Positions 1 through 11,649 of a DNA stretch of 64,000 nt are shown here, piece after piece (the stretch's first letter is position 1; each line of letters starts with the position of its first letter). The notes beneath the pieces were generated by a model. The model was not told the DNA's origin. It was given only the letters and a program-made list of their open reading frames with translations, and made no database searches. Location: NCBI GenBank assembly GCA_038503075.1, contig JBCAML010000019.1, positions 1,054,001-1,118,000 of the forward strand, given 5' to 3'. The translations under genes were made by a program, and so were the position numbers. This DNA comes from Gyromitra esculenta (lineage: Eukaryota; Ascomycota; Pezizomycetes; Pezizales; Discinaceae).

Positions 1-870
1 TTGGTGGAGCTCTTGTAGAGACAATCCATCAACACCCAATATAGGAAAGGATTGTCACGTGACAAGTCGGCTGCGTGACTATCGGGACATATTCTTAAGC
101 TTGCCGACCGCTGCTGTAGCTTCGCTGTGCATGGTTGCTCTTTACTAGCCTTATTAATTCCATTATGTACTGAATCACTTGCCGTATCGAATGATTTAAT
201 GTGATTTCACGTAACCTATCTGCATGTAGCTACACCACCTTGTTGTTTATTCATTAGGTACATTCAACCCGAAGGTTATGGTACTCTTGAAAAGTCCAAA
301 ATCTCAAAAACCAAAACACTTACAAAAAACGAAAACAGAAGTCTCGAAAACAAAAAATAGATATAAAACCAACTCCTAGCTACACCACCTTAGGTATACC
401 CTTTCCGTACAGAAGTTTCTCAGTGCTGTGATCGGATGATCGTGATCGCGGCGACGGTCTCTAGTGGTGCTATACCGGCTCAGAAACGAAAGTTACGCGT
501 AGTTGCAGTTACCTTCATATGTGCAGCTAGCTGCTTCAGCGCTGCTAACTGAACAGAATAAAAAACTAGGAACGCAAATAATCTTACCTAAAGGGGAGGC
601 GAGTGAGAGGTTTGAATTTGGACTAAAGTCTACACTACGCTATTCCGAGTGATCGAAATATAGAAGGTAAATAGGAATTTTATGCTCACAATTCGGCTCC
701 CAGCAAAGCTCAAGCTTGGGAGTAGTGCGATATAAAGCAATTTGATTCAGCCACAAAATATCAGAAATCAGTAAGTACCATAAAGGTAGACTTCCATCAA
801 AGCACAGTTCAAGAACTAGGTGTCTTTTTTTCTTTTTTTCTTACTCCCCTTTTATAGTGACCACTAATCC
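1..870. other. No gene seen
   Basis: No open frame with family-like sequence, no RNA gene and no repeat was recognised. A pyrimidine tract ending in TATAG at about 830-857 looks like a 3' splice site just before the ankyrin-type remnant. The frame behind it is closed by a stop at 865-867, so it cannot be used to extend that gene. Confidence 0.4.
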
Positions 871-1804
871 GTGACATCCAAACAATTTAATGAGTCTTAT
901 CTCACTATCTCATTTACCAAACCAGACCTCGAACACCATCAGGCTTCCAGAACAGCTGAGCCAGAGCTAGTTTTACCTCCCGAGTACCGCGAAGGTTATG
1001 ACCGCTACGATGGCCCAGGCCCTCTCATTCGTGTCTCTGAGGCGCCCGACATAAATATCCTCAAGCAGGTTCTAAAAACCACTAAAGATCCGTCCTCCCT
1101 CAATCAGAACGAGATAATGAACAATGTATACGCCTCGCTCCCCCTTATTGTTATTAATGCCAATCTCTCAGAAAACGCACGACTCCTTCCTGACCGTGGC
1201 GCAGATCCAGATGGCATGGAGGTTGAATACCTCAGCGAATATTCAGTCCGTTACCTGCGATTCCGCCCACCCAGCAAGAACGGGCGTGCATATCACTCTG
1301 TGTCTCACCGCGATAAGCTGCTGAGTCTACCTGAGCTATTAGTCTAGTCGGAAGTCTTCGAGAAGGCGCAGAGGAAGGCACGTCCTAAGCCTAAGCATCC
1401 GCAGATGAAGCATCTCCTCGCGAAGCATAGGTTCAATCCAAACACACTTCTCCTCGCAGCGATAACTCGATGCATCTCCCCCACTCATGCTTTCAGTTGC
1501 AGAGAAAAGTCCAGAGACATATGAAATACTCTCTGCATCCCCGCTAGTCGATCACAACCTACGCACCCTGGTTTACGGCGTCCATATCCTTCACTTCGCT
1601 GCTGCCACACTCTCACCAGAGCTATTGAAACGTGCAGTAAAAGATCATCCAGGGGACTTTGTAGCAGCTGCGGAAACCACAGCTGTCGGACACACGCTCC
1701 TCCATATCCCATGTTTCCCACTAGAAGATTCATATATCAGCGTCTTTTCCGAGAAGATCTACGAATCTATCCACGAAATCCGCACCACATCCACCATCTA
1801 GAAT

Positions 1805-2413
1805 CAGTATGGTTCACGAGGCACGGTCGCTCGAGACAGCACGAGGTTGGGAGCTCACGAGCATGAGGTGCCTCGAGGCATGTGTGGCTGCTCGCCTCGA
1901 GCCGCTCGAGCACGCAAGTTAAATCACAGGTTGATTGACATTTGAACGAGCCTGTATTTTCTAGGACCGTTACTAGGCTTGATTTGTGGAAAGTAAATAG
2001 CTATAGATTTCCTGAGTTAGGTAGAATGGCCCGAGATTATGTCAGTCCCGGCTACTAGTGTTCCTTCAGAGCAGCTATTTTCTCGAGCTGGTGATAATGT
2101 AACAAAAAAGAGAAATCGGCTATCGAATTCTTCTAGCAGTGCACTGCTACTAGTAAAAACTTGGTTGGGTTGGCCGGAGATAGAAGAATGGAGGTTGAAG
2201 CTGATAGAAGCAGAGAATTTGAAGAATTTGAACCTCGGGTTCTAAGAGCTAGTAGCCCTTTTCTTCAGTTTTTTATTTAAACTTTTTTTTTTTCAGTATA
2301 TATCTTAAGTTTATCGAGCCACCTCGAGCCGACTCGAGGCAGGCCCTCATATGTACGAGCGGCCTCGAGGCATACCCATCCGCTCGCCTCGAGGTGCCTC
2401 GTGGACCACACTA
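1805..2413 (+). mobile_element. hAT deletion derivative, copy 1 (609 bp)
   Basis: The ends form inverted repeats, CAGTATGGTTCACGAGGC on the left and GCCTCGTGGACCACACTA on the right. The right end is the complement of the CAGTGTGGTCCACGAGGC end seen in copy 2. The flanking 8-mers TCTAGAAT (1797-1804) and CCTAGAAT (2414-2421) agree at 7 of 8 positions, as expected for a hAT target duplication. Subterminal regions hold many CTCGAG-containing palindromes such as GCCTCGAGGC, probable transposase-binding sites by analogy with other hAT elements. The interior keeps only the last part of a transposase (2039-2245), so the copy cannot move on its own. Confidence 0.85.
2039..2245 (+). pseudogene. hAT transposase C-terminal (dimerisation) remnant
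   Basis: The 68-residue open frame contains VPATSVPSEQLFSRAGD, then KRNRLS, then LLLVKTWLG. This is the conserved order of the hAT family C-terminal dimerisation domain (Dimer_Tnp_hAT). The catalytic RNase H-like core and the BED finger that precede it in complete transposases are absent, because the element is only 609 bp. It lies in the same orientation as the element and stops well before the right inverted repeat. It is a leftover of an autonomous ancestor and is not expected to be active. Confidence 0.85.
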
Positions 2414-2769
2414 CCTAGAATTCTATCTACCTCAGTTCAAACTATCCGCTTCCCAGCAATGTAGATAGCAGACTACTTGAACCTCCTCCCGCGCCAGACG
2501 ATTCATATTCTCCGGGCCTGTTATCTATCATAAGGGGGATCCTATAATCATGTTCATCCCCCGAGTAAGAATCTACCTTGCACTACCTTGCAGGCCATAG
2601 AAATGTAAATTGGAAGTTAATCCAATTGCCTCGGAATGTTCGCGGTGGGGAAAAGACTTGGATGGAGGGAAAGAATATGAAAAGTTATACGCTATTTGAA
2701 CTTTTCGATGGGTATAAAGGCACAGAGTGGACGAAAAATGGCGGGATTTTCCAAAAAGTGAAGTTCTAG

Positions 2770-4260
2770 CATGATCAGTCGGGCATGGTTTTGTTTGGGG
2801 AGGAAATAGATTGATAGATCTTTCTCCCCCACGAAAGAGGAGAAATATATTTATGTAGGGATTTAGGCATCAAGAATGTAATGGGTGACGAAACGTAGTT
2901 AATGATCTCCGAGAACCAAAGTGAGAGGTTGGTTTTGAACGCCGCGGAGAGCTGGCTCATAAACCCTAACCCTTGTCTTTGTTGGTTCATTGTCTAAGGC
3001 TTCCCACATCTCTCCACCGAGTCTCTGAAATCCACATGTGGTTCACATAGCCTTGCCGAGAGACATGCACGGATAGGTTTCGAGCATTCACACGACCTGG
3101 ATACAACTACCGGCCCCTGCCGATTGGTCCGTTGAGACTACTATCGTCAGTTTGAGGTGTGAGAGACATACAAATATGAACACGCGTTAAAAAAAGCTAT
3201 AGCCAATAAAAAAAAGAACCAGGAAGGTCACAATACAATTTATCTAAACCGACGATAACCGGCAAGCCCCAGAGCTTAACCGGAGCAAATTCTCTACCTT
3301 GTGATCCCATCTCAAACAGGTGACTAGGATAGGTAGAGACGCAGAAGTGCTATGCACAAACGCTGTCAGCCTACAGTAGTCAAGATTAGACGTTTAGAAC
3401 CACAAACCAGAAGGACTCAGTTCGTAAAGATCGTCGCCAGCGCCACTATATCTGGCCACTCAGGTCGTGGTCGCCTGTTTAAACCAGTTCCATCGCCTAG
3501 CACCAGGGAAGTGTCATAGCTGGCGGTGTGGTTCGCAGCCCCAGATTTACCAATACTTGCAAAAATAGTTCCTTGGCAAAAGCTTTGCTGTTAGGAGCTC
3601 CATGTAGGTCGAGAGCCCCAGGATATCAATAAGTTGCAACTTTTAGGGACTTGAAAGGCTTGTCGTTGCTCGCAGAAATTGCGCTTTCCTTTGAATCTAA
3701 ATAGTAAATATATCAGCCATCCATTCAACAAAGCGATTAGACGATTAAGGAATACATTTCGTCCACTACCTAACTGATCACAGACCAAAGGCAATGAATA
3801 CCGAGGATCCGCAGAAGTACCGTTAGATTTACCAATGACGTAGCTGCTGTTGGGCCATAAATTGAACTCATTTGGTTTTAGAACCGCGTACTGCCTTAAC
3901 CCAATATATTACGTTCAATATCATAGCCAGAAGCTGTATGTGGTCGATGCTCACCATTTGGTGCACACGCCGTTTGCTATAACCAAATTTAGAAGTATAG
4001 TGGAAAATAAATGCTCTCAAGAAAATCTAAGCAGACAGGAATAATCAACCACACAGCCAAAAAGAAAAAAGAAAAACCAAAAAGCCCACATAAACTAAGG
4101 GCGAATTACACATTTACCCTTACCAAAATCGATGCTGAGAAGAAATAAACAAAAGAGAGAGCAGCGGCCAGTTACTAATTGGGCCGTTAGCCTTTCGGAC
4201 TCGTTGCCCATAGCAATGTATGCGGGCTTTCTCGGGGAATTGACGATGGCACGCCAACGA
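2770..4260. other. Intergenic, nothing recognised
   Basis: Several short open frames on both strands have no recognisable motif and none begins in a convincing context. No RNA gene or inverted-repeat element was found by eye. The right part is the 3' flank of the cysteine dioxygenase gene. Confidence 0.4.
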
Positions 4261-5155
4261 TCAGCAGCTTTCGCTTTTACGACTCTCTACTTTGCCGTGA
4301 ACTGAGTAGTAGTTGCTCATTTTGACCAGATGCTTCTTTCCGGTTTTTGGACAGAAGCAGTAACATCCACCTATTGAGCAGCGATCGTTAGCAACTTAGG
4401 ATTAGCTAGCTTGTGACCACATGGTGTACATACGTTTTTCAGCCCATGGAGGGGTGTATAGATGCAGAGACACAGCTATGTTCTTAGGATCAGGATTCGA
4501 GACACAGTGGAGCCCAATCTAAAGGCGAAGTTTAGTACACGTGATATTGGGCATAAGCTCTCAATACAACGAACCTCGTCAGATATGTAAGTAACTTCGT
4601 TAACCCCAAAATTTCTAACCTTCTCTACTTTGAGAGGCTGGTTAACAGCTATTTCTGATGGCATCTCGTAGAGAGTTTCTTGTAGGGTGCCTTTCAGGAT
4701 CTACAACCTTGTTAATATTGGTACTAAATAGCTATTGATGGATATTGACTGACCTTCATGATACAGTGTGCATCTGCGTGATCATGGACCAAGGAGCCCT
4801 TGCCAGGCGTCCATACCAAGATCAACAGATTCGCCTTACCATTCCCATGGTCCACGAAATTTCTGGTATAGTTCCTGCTCAGATCTTCGTGGGCAAATCC
4901 TCCCCAATGGATCTCATCAGACTTGTATTTCTCCATGACAGCCATTAGATCTTTCACGTCGACATCGTTACTATCAATCCCAGACGACGAGCCGAGAGCT
5001 GTTTTGATATCTTGAACAAGAGATTCAAACGGATTCATAAGTTCGTCATTGGGGAATTGGAGGCATAAGCATCTCTTCTTGGTTTGCTGCTGAGACGAAC
5101 GTTCAAGTTCGTTGAGGGTATCGTTAGAGACGAGAGTAACAGCTGATGGTGCCAT
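4261..5155 (-). CDS. Cysteine dioxygenase (type I), complete, four exons
   Basis: Cupin-fold iron enzyme that oxidises L-cysteine to cysteine sulfinate in the cytosol. Exons read on the minus strand are 5155-4754, 4700-4575, 4518-4434 and 4370-4261, joined by GT-AG introns of 53, 56 and 63 bp. The product is about 240 aa, close to the family's usual 200-240. Exon 1 has [13 protein letters not shown] (its Arg matches the substrate-carboxylate Arg of animal enzymes) and HDHADAHC, which supplies two Fe-binding His and the Cys of the Cys-Tyr crosslink. Exon 3 has IGLHCVSN, with the third Fe His, and SLHLYTPP, with the His and the crosslinking Tyr. Exon 4 ends the cupin with [12 protein letters not shown]. 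All active-site residues are present and the reading frame is unbroken, so it is probably functional. Start chosen: the first ATG, about 34 residues before the domain. Confidence 0.93.
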
Positions 5156-7640
5156 GTTCGTGTTAAGATGAATGATGAATATGTGAACTGTGATGAGAGC
5201 TCTAGGGGTGTCGTCTAATATAGCTGTTGAGCATGTACCTAATTGGACTATGTGGCCTTGGAGGACCCCCGGTTATTAGCGGCAGTGAAGCTCTCGATAG
5301 CTCAGGATAGCTGAGCTGTTCCAATGCACGATAACGACAGGATTATCTGTCCCCAAGAACAGGAACGTACCGAGATCGGTAGTGCCATATACGCGCGTTG
5401 ACCTTCAGAATCCGGTAATTGTTGGCTTTGCGACAGAACTTTTTTTCTGAGGGTTGACGTAGTGCAGCGCCTCAAAACGCCCCGGCACTAAAAGATAGGC
5501 AGCGACGGCTATAGGTCAATCGGTAGTATCGGTAGTATTAAGCTGTCCGAGCGTATATCTTGTGAAGCTCTGTTGTCAATATTGGGCGCTTTGATGAGTC
5601 GGACAATCGGAGCTTCTTTCTGGTCAGCGACCCATGGTTTTATGGCTATCAGTCTCTTGCGCCAAAACGCGTTAGAGCTATGACTGTCATCGCAGGACCT
5701 CAACACAACTTCGCCAGCAATCTCGAGTATTTTCTCGCCGGGACAGACGCTTGACTATTCACGATAAGATACATGCACTATAGGACCCAGACTGTAGATA
5801 ATTTACAGTAAAATTTTTATGCATGGCCTTGCCTCTCTTAGTTGCCGCAGCACTTTGCTGTGCCTCTCACCTCACCCATCAATCGCTTATCTAGTTCAAG
5901 GTCCAATAAAGATAACTACATGTACATGTACATGAAGCCGATAGAAAAAAGAAAAGCTATACTAGAGCGGAAGGATCAAAAATATAGGGTATCTTATTGA
6001 TTTGTGGCCTTGCTCTCAAGGGTCTTGGCAGCTGTGTCATGTGACTTTCAATATCAACCTTATCGCGTCTTTCGCCGCAGGGCTAGTGGCAAGACATCAA
6101 TTCTCAGCCTGTTTAGCCGATGGTGGGAACTACGTCCTACGCGGAGAAGCCTTCTAGCCCTAGTAGACAGGTTAGTACAGGCGCCAGTTTCTCCCAGTCA
6201 GGAGAAATTTGTAAACATCCGGGCTACATGTAGTTTCTCTTTTTCAAATTCAAATATCTATTGGCCCCTATTCGAGTTTATTAGCAAAAAGCCTAGCACT
6301 TAGCCTTCGGGCACGAAATAACTGGGTGATCAAAATCATTAGATATCACTCGGCAGTCAAGGATCAAACGTGCGCTTAAGGATTTTGGTTGCAACAAGCC
6401 TTGACTCCAAGCCATACTTTACCTCGTGATAATAGTGGAGGTCGTAACCCCAACAAAGATGGAAGGTAAGTAAACGCAGATATAGGTCACTGTAACCTAT
6501 CCTAGATAGAGATCCAACACTACTGGTACGAGCAATCACCAGCAAGATGTCATTTTGTTGTGCTACGGTTGAAGATCATTGGCCCTGAACATGGTGATAC
6601 AACCTAGTGAAACGTCCCGCTCGGGGGTCAGAAGAAGCACTCAAAAATCAATTTCTTGTGGGCAGAATATCTCAAAAGATTAGGTCTCAATGGGCTACTA
6701 AATATGAACTCTTAAACAGAGAGTAAATATACTTGCGTCGATGAACCGAGTCCCAGGGCCTTTGTTTTGATGGGCGCGGCTCTCCAGCCAGCAGAAAATA
6801 TAAGATACCCCAGATTTCTATACATTTTTAGCATCTTAGTTTGATTTATCTAACTTTCCACAACAAATCTCATCAATGGGTAAGTTGGGAATGCGGGCTA
6901 GCTACAGCGTTACAAAGGGTACTTCAAATAAGGACGTTCTGTTCAACCACAAATTTTGTTTAGCTCCTCCTAACTTCATGAATCTGCGGATATGCTACCA
7001 GTAGTTATACGGCTCTCGGGAGGAAAACAAATCGAGTGTAGCTGTGTGCAACAGCAAAGTGCTACCGAAGAAACTCTGAAGAAAAGGGATGAAGCTACTA
7101 AGAAGCTCTGTGTGGCGTAGTTTGCAGATCAACAACCCCAGGGTTAGGGGATTATGTGCAAACATCAACATCAAAGCTAGCTTCACCAAAACCATCATTC
7201 TATGTAATAGTCGGCCAATCCTCAACGTGATCTCAACACACCCAGTGATCTATCGGCCAAAATTATCTTGGCGCCCAGGCCCCAGAAGACTATATATTCA
7301 GCTCTCTTCGCCTCTCTCCTCCTATTTCTCTTCTTCCCTCATGCACACCTTCGAGTGTGGAACATATCCAGAGAAAAAAATACAAATAAACAAATAAAGA
7401 AAAAGGCAACGACAAAAAAAAACCACTACAAGTAAAGCCATAATCAGAAAGAGGGGAAGAGGCCAGAAAAAAAACAATAATCATAGAAAAATAGGACCTA
7501 GCCCAAGGTACCGCAAAGGGAAGAGAAAGAGTTACGAATAAAGGAATCCGAGGAACAACACAGAGGATGGAAAACCTCTGCAGAAGAATAATAAGTCGCC
7601 CCCCACTTGGCTAGCAGGCTTCAAGCGTGCTCCTGAGTGG
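5156..7640. other. Intergenic, no supported gene
   Basis: This is about 2.5 kb with only short open frames. One plus frame at 6004-6303 begins with GTG and resembles no family I know. The stretch 5500-5720 on the minus strand is likewise anonymous. I saw no tRNA, transposon end or tandem repeat before the minisatellite at about 7.65 kb. The left end must contain the cysteine dioxygenase promoter. Confidence 0.4.
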
Positions 7641-7644
7641 GATT

Positions 7645-8010
7645 ATTGGCGTCTTTATTACTTTGACTATCATCACTTTCTTCATCACCATCGCTATCTT
7701 CATAGTCATCGCCATCTTCATCACCATCGCCATCTTCATAGCCATCGTCGTCTCCACAGCCATCGTCGTCTTCATAGCCATCGTCGTCTTCATCGCCATC
7801 GCCGTCTTCATCGCCATCGCCGTCTTCATCGCCATCGTCGTCTTCATCGCCATCGTCGTCTTCATCACCATCGTCGTCTTCATCGCCATCGTCGACTTCA
7901 TCGCCATCGTCGTCTTCATCGCCATCGTCGTCTTCATCGCCATCACTGTCTTCTCCACTATCTTTGCACATATTCTCGCCATCATCGCCATCATCGCCAT
8001 CTGCACGCCA
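7645..8010. repeat. Degenerate 6/18-bp minisatellite (GATGGCGATGAAGAC-type)
   Basis: About 20 imperfect copies of an 18-bp unit built from the trinucleotides GAT, GAC, GAA and GGC when read on the minus strand (CATCGTCGTCTTCATCGC on plus). One minus frame (7971-7621) translates it as repeated GDEDDD hexapeptides within a 116-residue acidic frame. The complementary plus frame (7627-8184) gives FIAIVV repeats. Because the unit is a multiple of three, long open frames arise on both strands without selection. Whether either is expressed cannot be judged from sequence. No intron-exon context or neighbouring domain supports a gene. Confidence 0.75.
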
Positions 8011-8184
8011 TCCTCATCACTCTCATTATCACCGCCGTCGTCTTATCTCTTCGCTTTCAACTTACTCTCCTACAATTTCATCGTGCAGGGATCTAGCGGA
8101 GGCTACAACATGACTAGTCTCGTGCCCAGCCCCATTGTGCAGCTTGCTGCGTACCGTAACATGACATGGTGGGGTGGCTACTGA

Positions 8185-9727
8185 CAACAAATTTCAACTC
8201 CCAGTAAAAAGTGGTCTTGAGGGGCGGGCATGCTAAATATCAAAACGCAACTATAAAGAGATAGAAGAGCATGATTCAAAGATGAGAATCTGCTACTCCT
8301 AGATTCCTACAAGCATTGTAGACGTTTCTGGGATATTACGCTGATATTTTCGCTGGTGCGGCCGGTTTTACGGAGGAGGAAACTACAACGCGTATCCCGA
8401 CCATGAAAGCAGGCAGTTTTTCCACACACATCGAGCATCCAAAACCGAGCAATTAGATGAACTTGCATCGGTGAGGATAGCACTAATGGTTTGACACTTG
8501 ACGGATCGGATTTCTTGATGACATGTTGATAAGGCCTTCCAACTACGACGGAGTCCTCGATAGGGTTAAGGAGGCTTAAGCTATAACTACCTCCTGTATT
8601 TGGCAAAATAAGTATAACTATGATATTCGACGCGGATTCTAGTAGAATTTATGGTGGCTCCTCGATGGCTATGGTAATTACGTTGTATAAAATCACTCTC
8701 AAAATCTAGATCCGTCCGCTATAATCTTGACATCAGATAGTATCTTACGCCAATGTAGCACTGTCTCCAGTCTTTTCCCCGCAATCAGGGTACTTCGGTA
8801 CTGAGACAGAGGGACCACAGAAACATCCGGACGGCTAATGACTTTATAGAGAGAAGTGGAAGCAAATCTTAAACGATTCCGGCAGACCCCAGGAAAGGTG
8901 TCCACACTCAAAGGACAGCATGCTTGTTTATAGTTGACAACTGTTTCCTTTTCGAATTATTTCATAGACCAAACCTACAGATCCCATCTAGGTGTAATTA
9001 CAAAGTTACAATCATCCCTATATCTCAAAAACTTCCTTAAGTTTAAGATGAGTTATAGCGAAATTTCGTAGAATAACTATTTCCAATACAGAGGGAAGGT
9101 CAAGTTACGCCCTTCGGTGTAAAATCTACGTGTATGTATAGTAAAACTGAGTCTTAAAGAAGGCGCACCACCCATAGCATAGACGGAGGCTTACATTGAT
9201 ATAGACTTTGATTCCATAGAATCTAAACCAAAGGCGCTTGGCTGAGTAATATAAGGTAACTGGAGATAAAAGCATGGATACCTTGGCCGAGCGAGTGATG
9301 TTGAGTGACGAAACTTACTGGACTAGGGCACAACCCTGCATGTCAGAGAATTGAAATTGAACAAAAATATGCCCATCAAAAATAACCAATTAAATTATTT
9401 ATTATTCAAAATATGAAGACCTCCAATAGGCCGAAGTAGCAGTGTTTTTCGTTTTCCCATTCAAGCCGTCGCCATCTTTAACGAATTGGTGGGGCACAGA
9501 AAAATTATGTCCCCCACATGTCTGGATGACACAGCAAAAAGTTGCCACAACCTCTCTTCCACGTTTTGTGACACGAACTCTATTCAGTCAACCTCTCTCA
9601 TTCATATATACGTCCACCAATCCCTCGAACTCTCACTTTCACTTTCACTTCAAAAGATCTGTACGACAGACTCTTCCATTGACCTAGAGAATTTTAAAAC
9701 CCGTTCAACCCGCAAAACACCGTCAGA
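8185..9727. other. Intergenic; right part is the upstream region of the DRG gene
   Basis: Two anonymous minus frames (8606-8307 and 8911-8699) show no motif. From about 9590 the sequence becomes pyrimidine- and CTTTCA-rich up to the ATG at 9728, as is common in fungal core promoters and 5' leaders. Nothing else was recognised. Confidence 0.35.
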
Positions 9728-11649
9728 ATGAGTACCACTGGTAAGCTCAATGCTTGTTACAAACTAGAAAAATAATTCTAACGGCATATAGTTGATAAGA
9801 TCAAGGCGATCGAGGAGGAAATGGGTTAGTCAATAATACATTTCCTGTTTTTCTGGGAGCCGAGATATTGATCAGACGTACAGCCAAAACCCAGAAGAAC
9901 AAGGCCACTTCCTTGTAAGTACCTGGATATTCAGTTTATTTAAGCTCTTTCAAATCGAATTCCAGCTACGGTGACTGATATTCGGTGAATAGCCATTTGG
10001 GTCAGTTAAAGGCGAAGCTTGCCAAGCTACGAAAAGAACTTGTTACCCCCTCTTCCGGGGGAGGGGGTGCCGGAGGTGAGGCTCTTCTACTTTCGGAAAT
10101 ATCCGTTAGCGCTACGATATACTTATATTTATAATAGTTGGTTTTGATGTTGCAAGGACTGGTGTTGCCAGTGTGTATGTGCTATCTTCAACAGTTCCAT
10201 GTAGAGTACCTCGAGAGAATATCGGCTTACGGGTTTTGCAGGGGTTTTATTGGTACTTGATTCAACACATTCATTCATGCAGCTTTTGGAAAGGAGATTG
10301 CTAAGAATCACAGGATTCCCTTCGGTTGGCAAGAGTACACTACTGAATGTTCTCACTGGTACGCATTCCGAGGCGGCTGCATATGAGTTCACAACTGTAT
10401 GATATGTCCCGTCAGAGTTACCAACACTGCACTAACAATGGCCAATAGCTTACTACGGTACCGGGATGTGTGCTTTATAACGGAGCCAAAATCCAAATGT
10501 TGGATCTTCCGGGAATTATTCAAGGTGCAAAGGACGGCAAGGGTCGTGGTCGTCAAGTTATTGCCGTCGCAAAAACGTGCAATCTTATATTCATCGTCCT
10601 GGATGTGAATAAGCCCTTAACAGATAAGAAACTTATCGAGCAGGAACTAGAAGGTTTTGGTATTAGGGTCAACAAGGAGCCGCCAAATATCGTCTTCAGA
10701 AAAAAGGACAAGGGTGGCGTTAGCATCACGAGCACAGTACCGCTTACGCATATCGACAATGATGTAAGTTTATACAGAACCGTAACCAAAACGCTCAGTT
10801 TATTAACTCCTCCCCACAGGAAATCAGAGCAGTTATGGGCGAGTACAAGATAAGCTCGGCTGATATCGCGTTCAGATGCGATGCGACGATTGATGATCTT
10901 ATCGACGTTATCGAGGAAAAGAGTCGAAGATATATTCCAGTTATCTACGCTCTTAACAAAATCGATGCAATTACAATTGAAGAACTTGATATCCTCTACA
11001 GGTACGGATTGCCATGGATGCAGTTTTTGTAGCAGTTCAATCAACTAACTGTTCCGTCGCTAGAATTCCAAACTCAGTTCCAATATCTTCCGAACGGGTG
11101 AGTGATGGTACACCCCTTACTTATATTTCCCATACTGACCATCTATTTCAAGGGATGGAACGTGGATGAGCTTTTAGAGATGATGTGAGAATAAAAATTC
11201 TCACGTGACTTTGCAGACACAAAACTAATCCAAAAATATCCAGGTGGGAAAAGCTTAACTTAAGACGAATTTACACCAAACCCAAAGGCAAAACCCCAGA
11301 TTACACATCACCGGTTGTGCTTCGATCCAACGCGTGCACTGTTGAAGATTTTGTTGGTTACCCCCTATTCTATTTTTTTTCTCGGCTATTGAGCGGAGTA
11401 AGCGCTAACAATTTTATCCTTTACCCTCTCACAGTGTAAATCGATACATAAGACCATCGTTGATACTTTCAAGGTTGCAATTGTTTATGGGTCAAGTGTT
11501 AAACATCAGCCACAGAGGGTTGGGTTAAGTCATATTTTGGAAGATGAAGACGTCGTAGGTTCCCGCGGAAATCACCTTTCCGATCATCAGTTATCATTTT
11601 GAGATAAGCTAACTCCCGTCTTCCCCAGGTTACGATTCTGAAAAAGTGA
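9728..11649 (+). CDS. DRG/Rbg1-family developmentally regulated GTP-binding protein, 14 exons
   Basis: Cytosolic OBG/HflX-like GTPase that associates with ribosomes; Rbg1/DRG1 proteins help translation through stalls, with a Dfrp/Tma46 partner. Exons: 9728-9740, 9792-9824, 9884-9914, 9993-10075, 10138-10174, 10242-10252, 10314-10396, 10449-10763, 10820-11001, 11064-11097, 11153-11184, 11244-11352, 11435-11554, 11629-11649. The spliced product is 367 aa, against about 365-370 for the family. It begins [17 protein letters not shown], then GFPSVGKST (G1), TVPG (G2 region), DLPGII (G3) and NKID (G4). A C-terminal TGS-type segment follows (RIYTKPKGK to QPQRVGLSH), ending DVVTILKK. Every junction is GT-AG and keeps family-conserved residues in register. 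Odd point: exon 6 is 11 nt long and falls just before the P-loop. The start is fixed by the conserved N-terminus. Confidence 0.95.

Larger units (their letters stand above)
871..2769 (+). pseudogene. Ankyrin-type repeat protein, decayed and split by a hAT element
   Basis: Three coding-like pieces lie in order. The first (871-1344) starts at a GTG directly after an in-frame stop, so it has no credible ATG. It runs into TAG at 1345-1347, and the same frame then continues with ankyrin-flavoured sequence (about 1348-1490). A frameshift near 1487-1500 moves the reading to a frame with FAAATLSPELLKRAV and GHTLLH-like helices, ending at TAG 1799-1801. The hAT element begins at 1805. After it, 2569-2769 reads STLHYLAGHRNVNW, again an ankyrin-like helix pair, up to its own stop. 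A stop, a frameshift and an insertion in one gene make function unlikely. The family call rests on short TLHYLA- and LLHI-type motifs only. An alternative is an unusual multi-exon gene whose introns I misread. Confidence 0.45.

Noticed and set aside
2963..2973. CCCTAACCC-like telomeric motif (also near 49,768)
   Set aside because: Only one or two units at each place, no array; chance occurrence is likely.
6004..6303. 99-codon plus frame as a gene
   Set aside because: It starts at GTG, has no recognisable motif and no splice context.
7627..8184. Plus-strand 185-codon frame with FIAIVV repeats as a membrane protein
   Set aside because: It is the mirror of the minisatellite. Hydrophobicity comes from the repeat, with no signal peptide or conserved domain.
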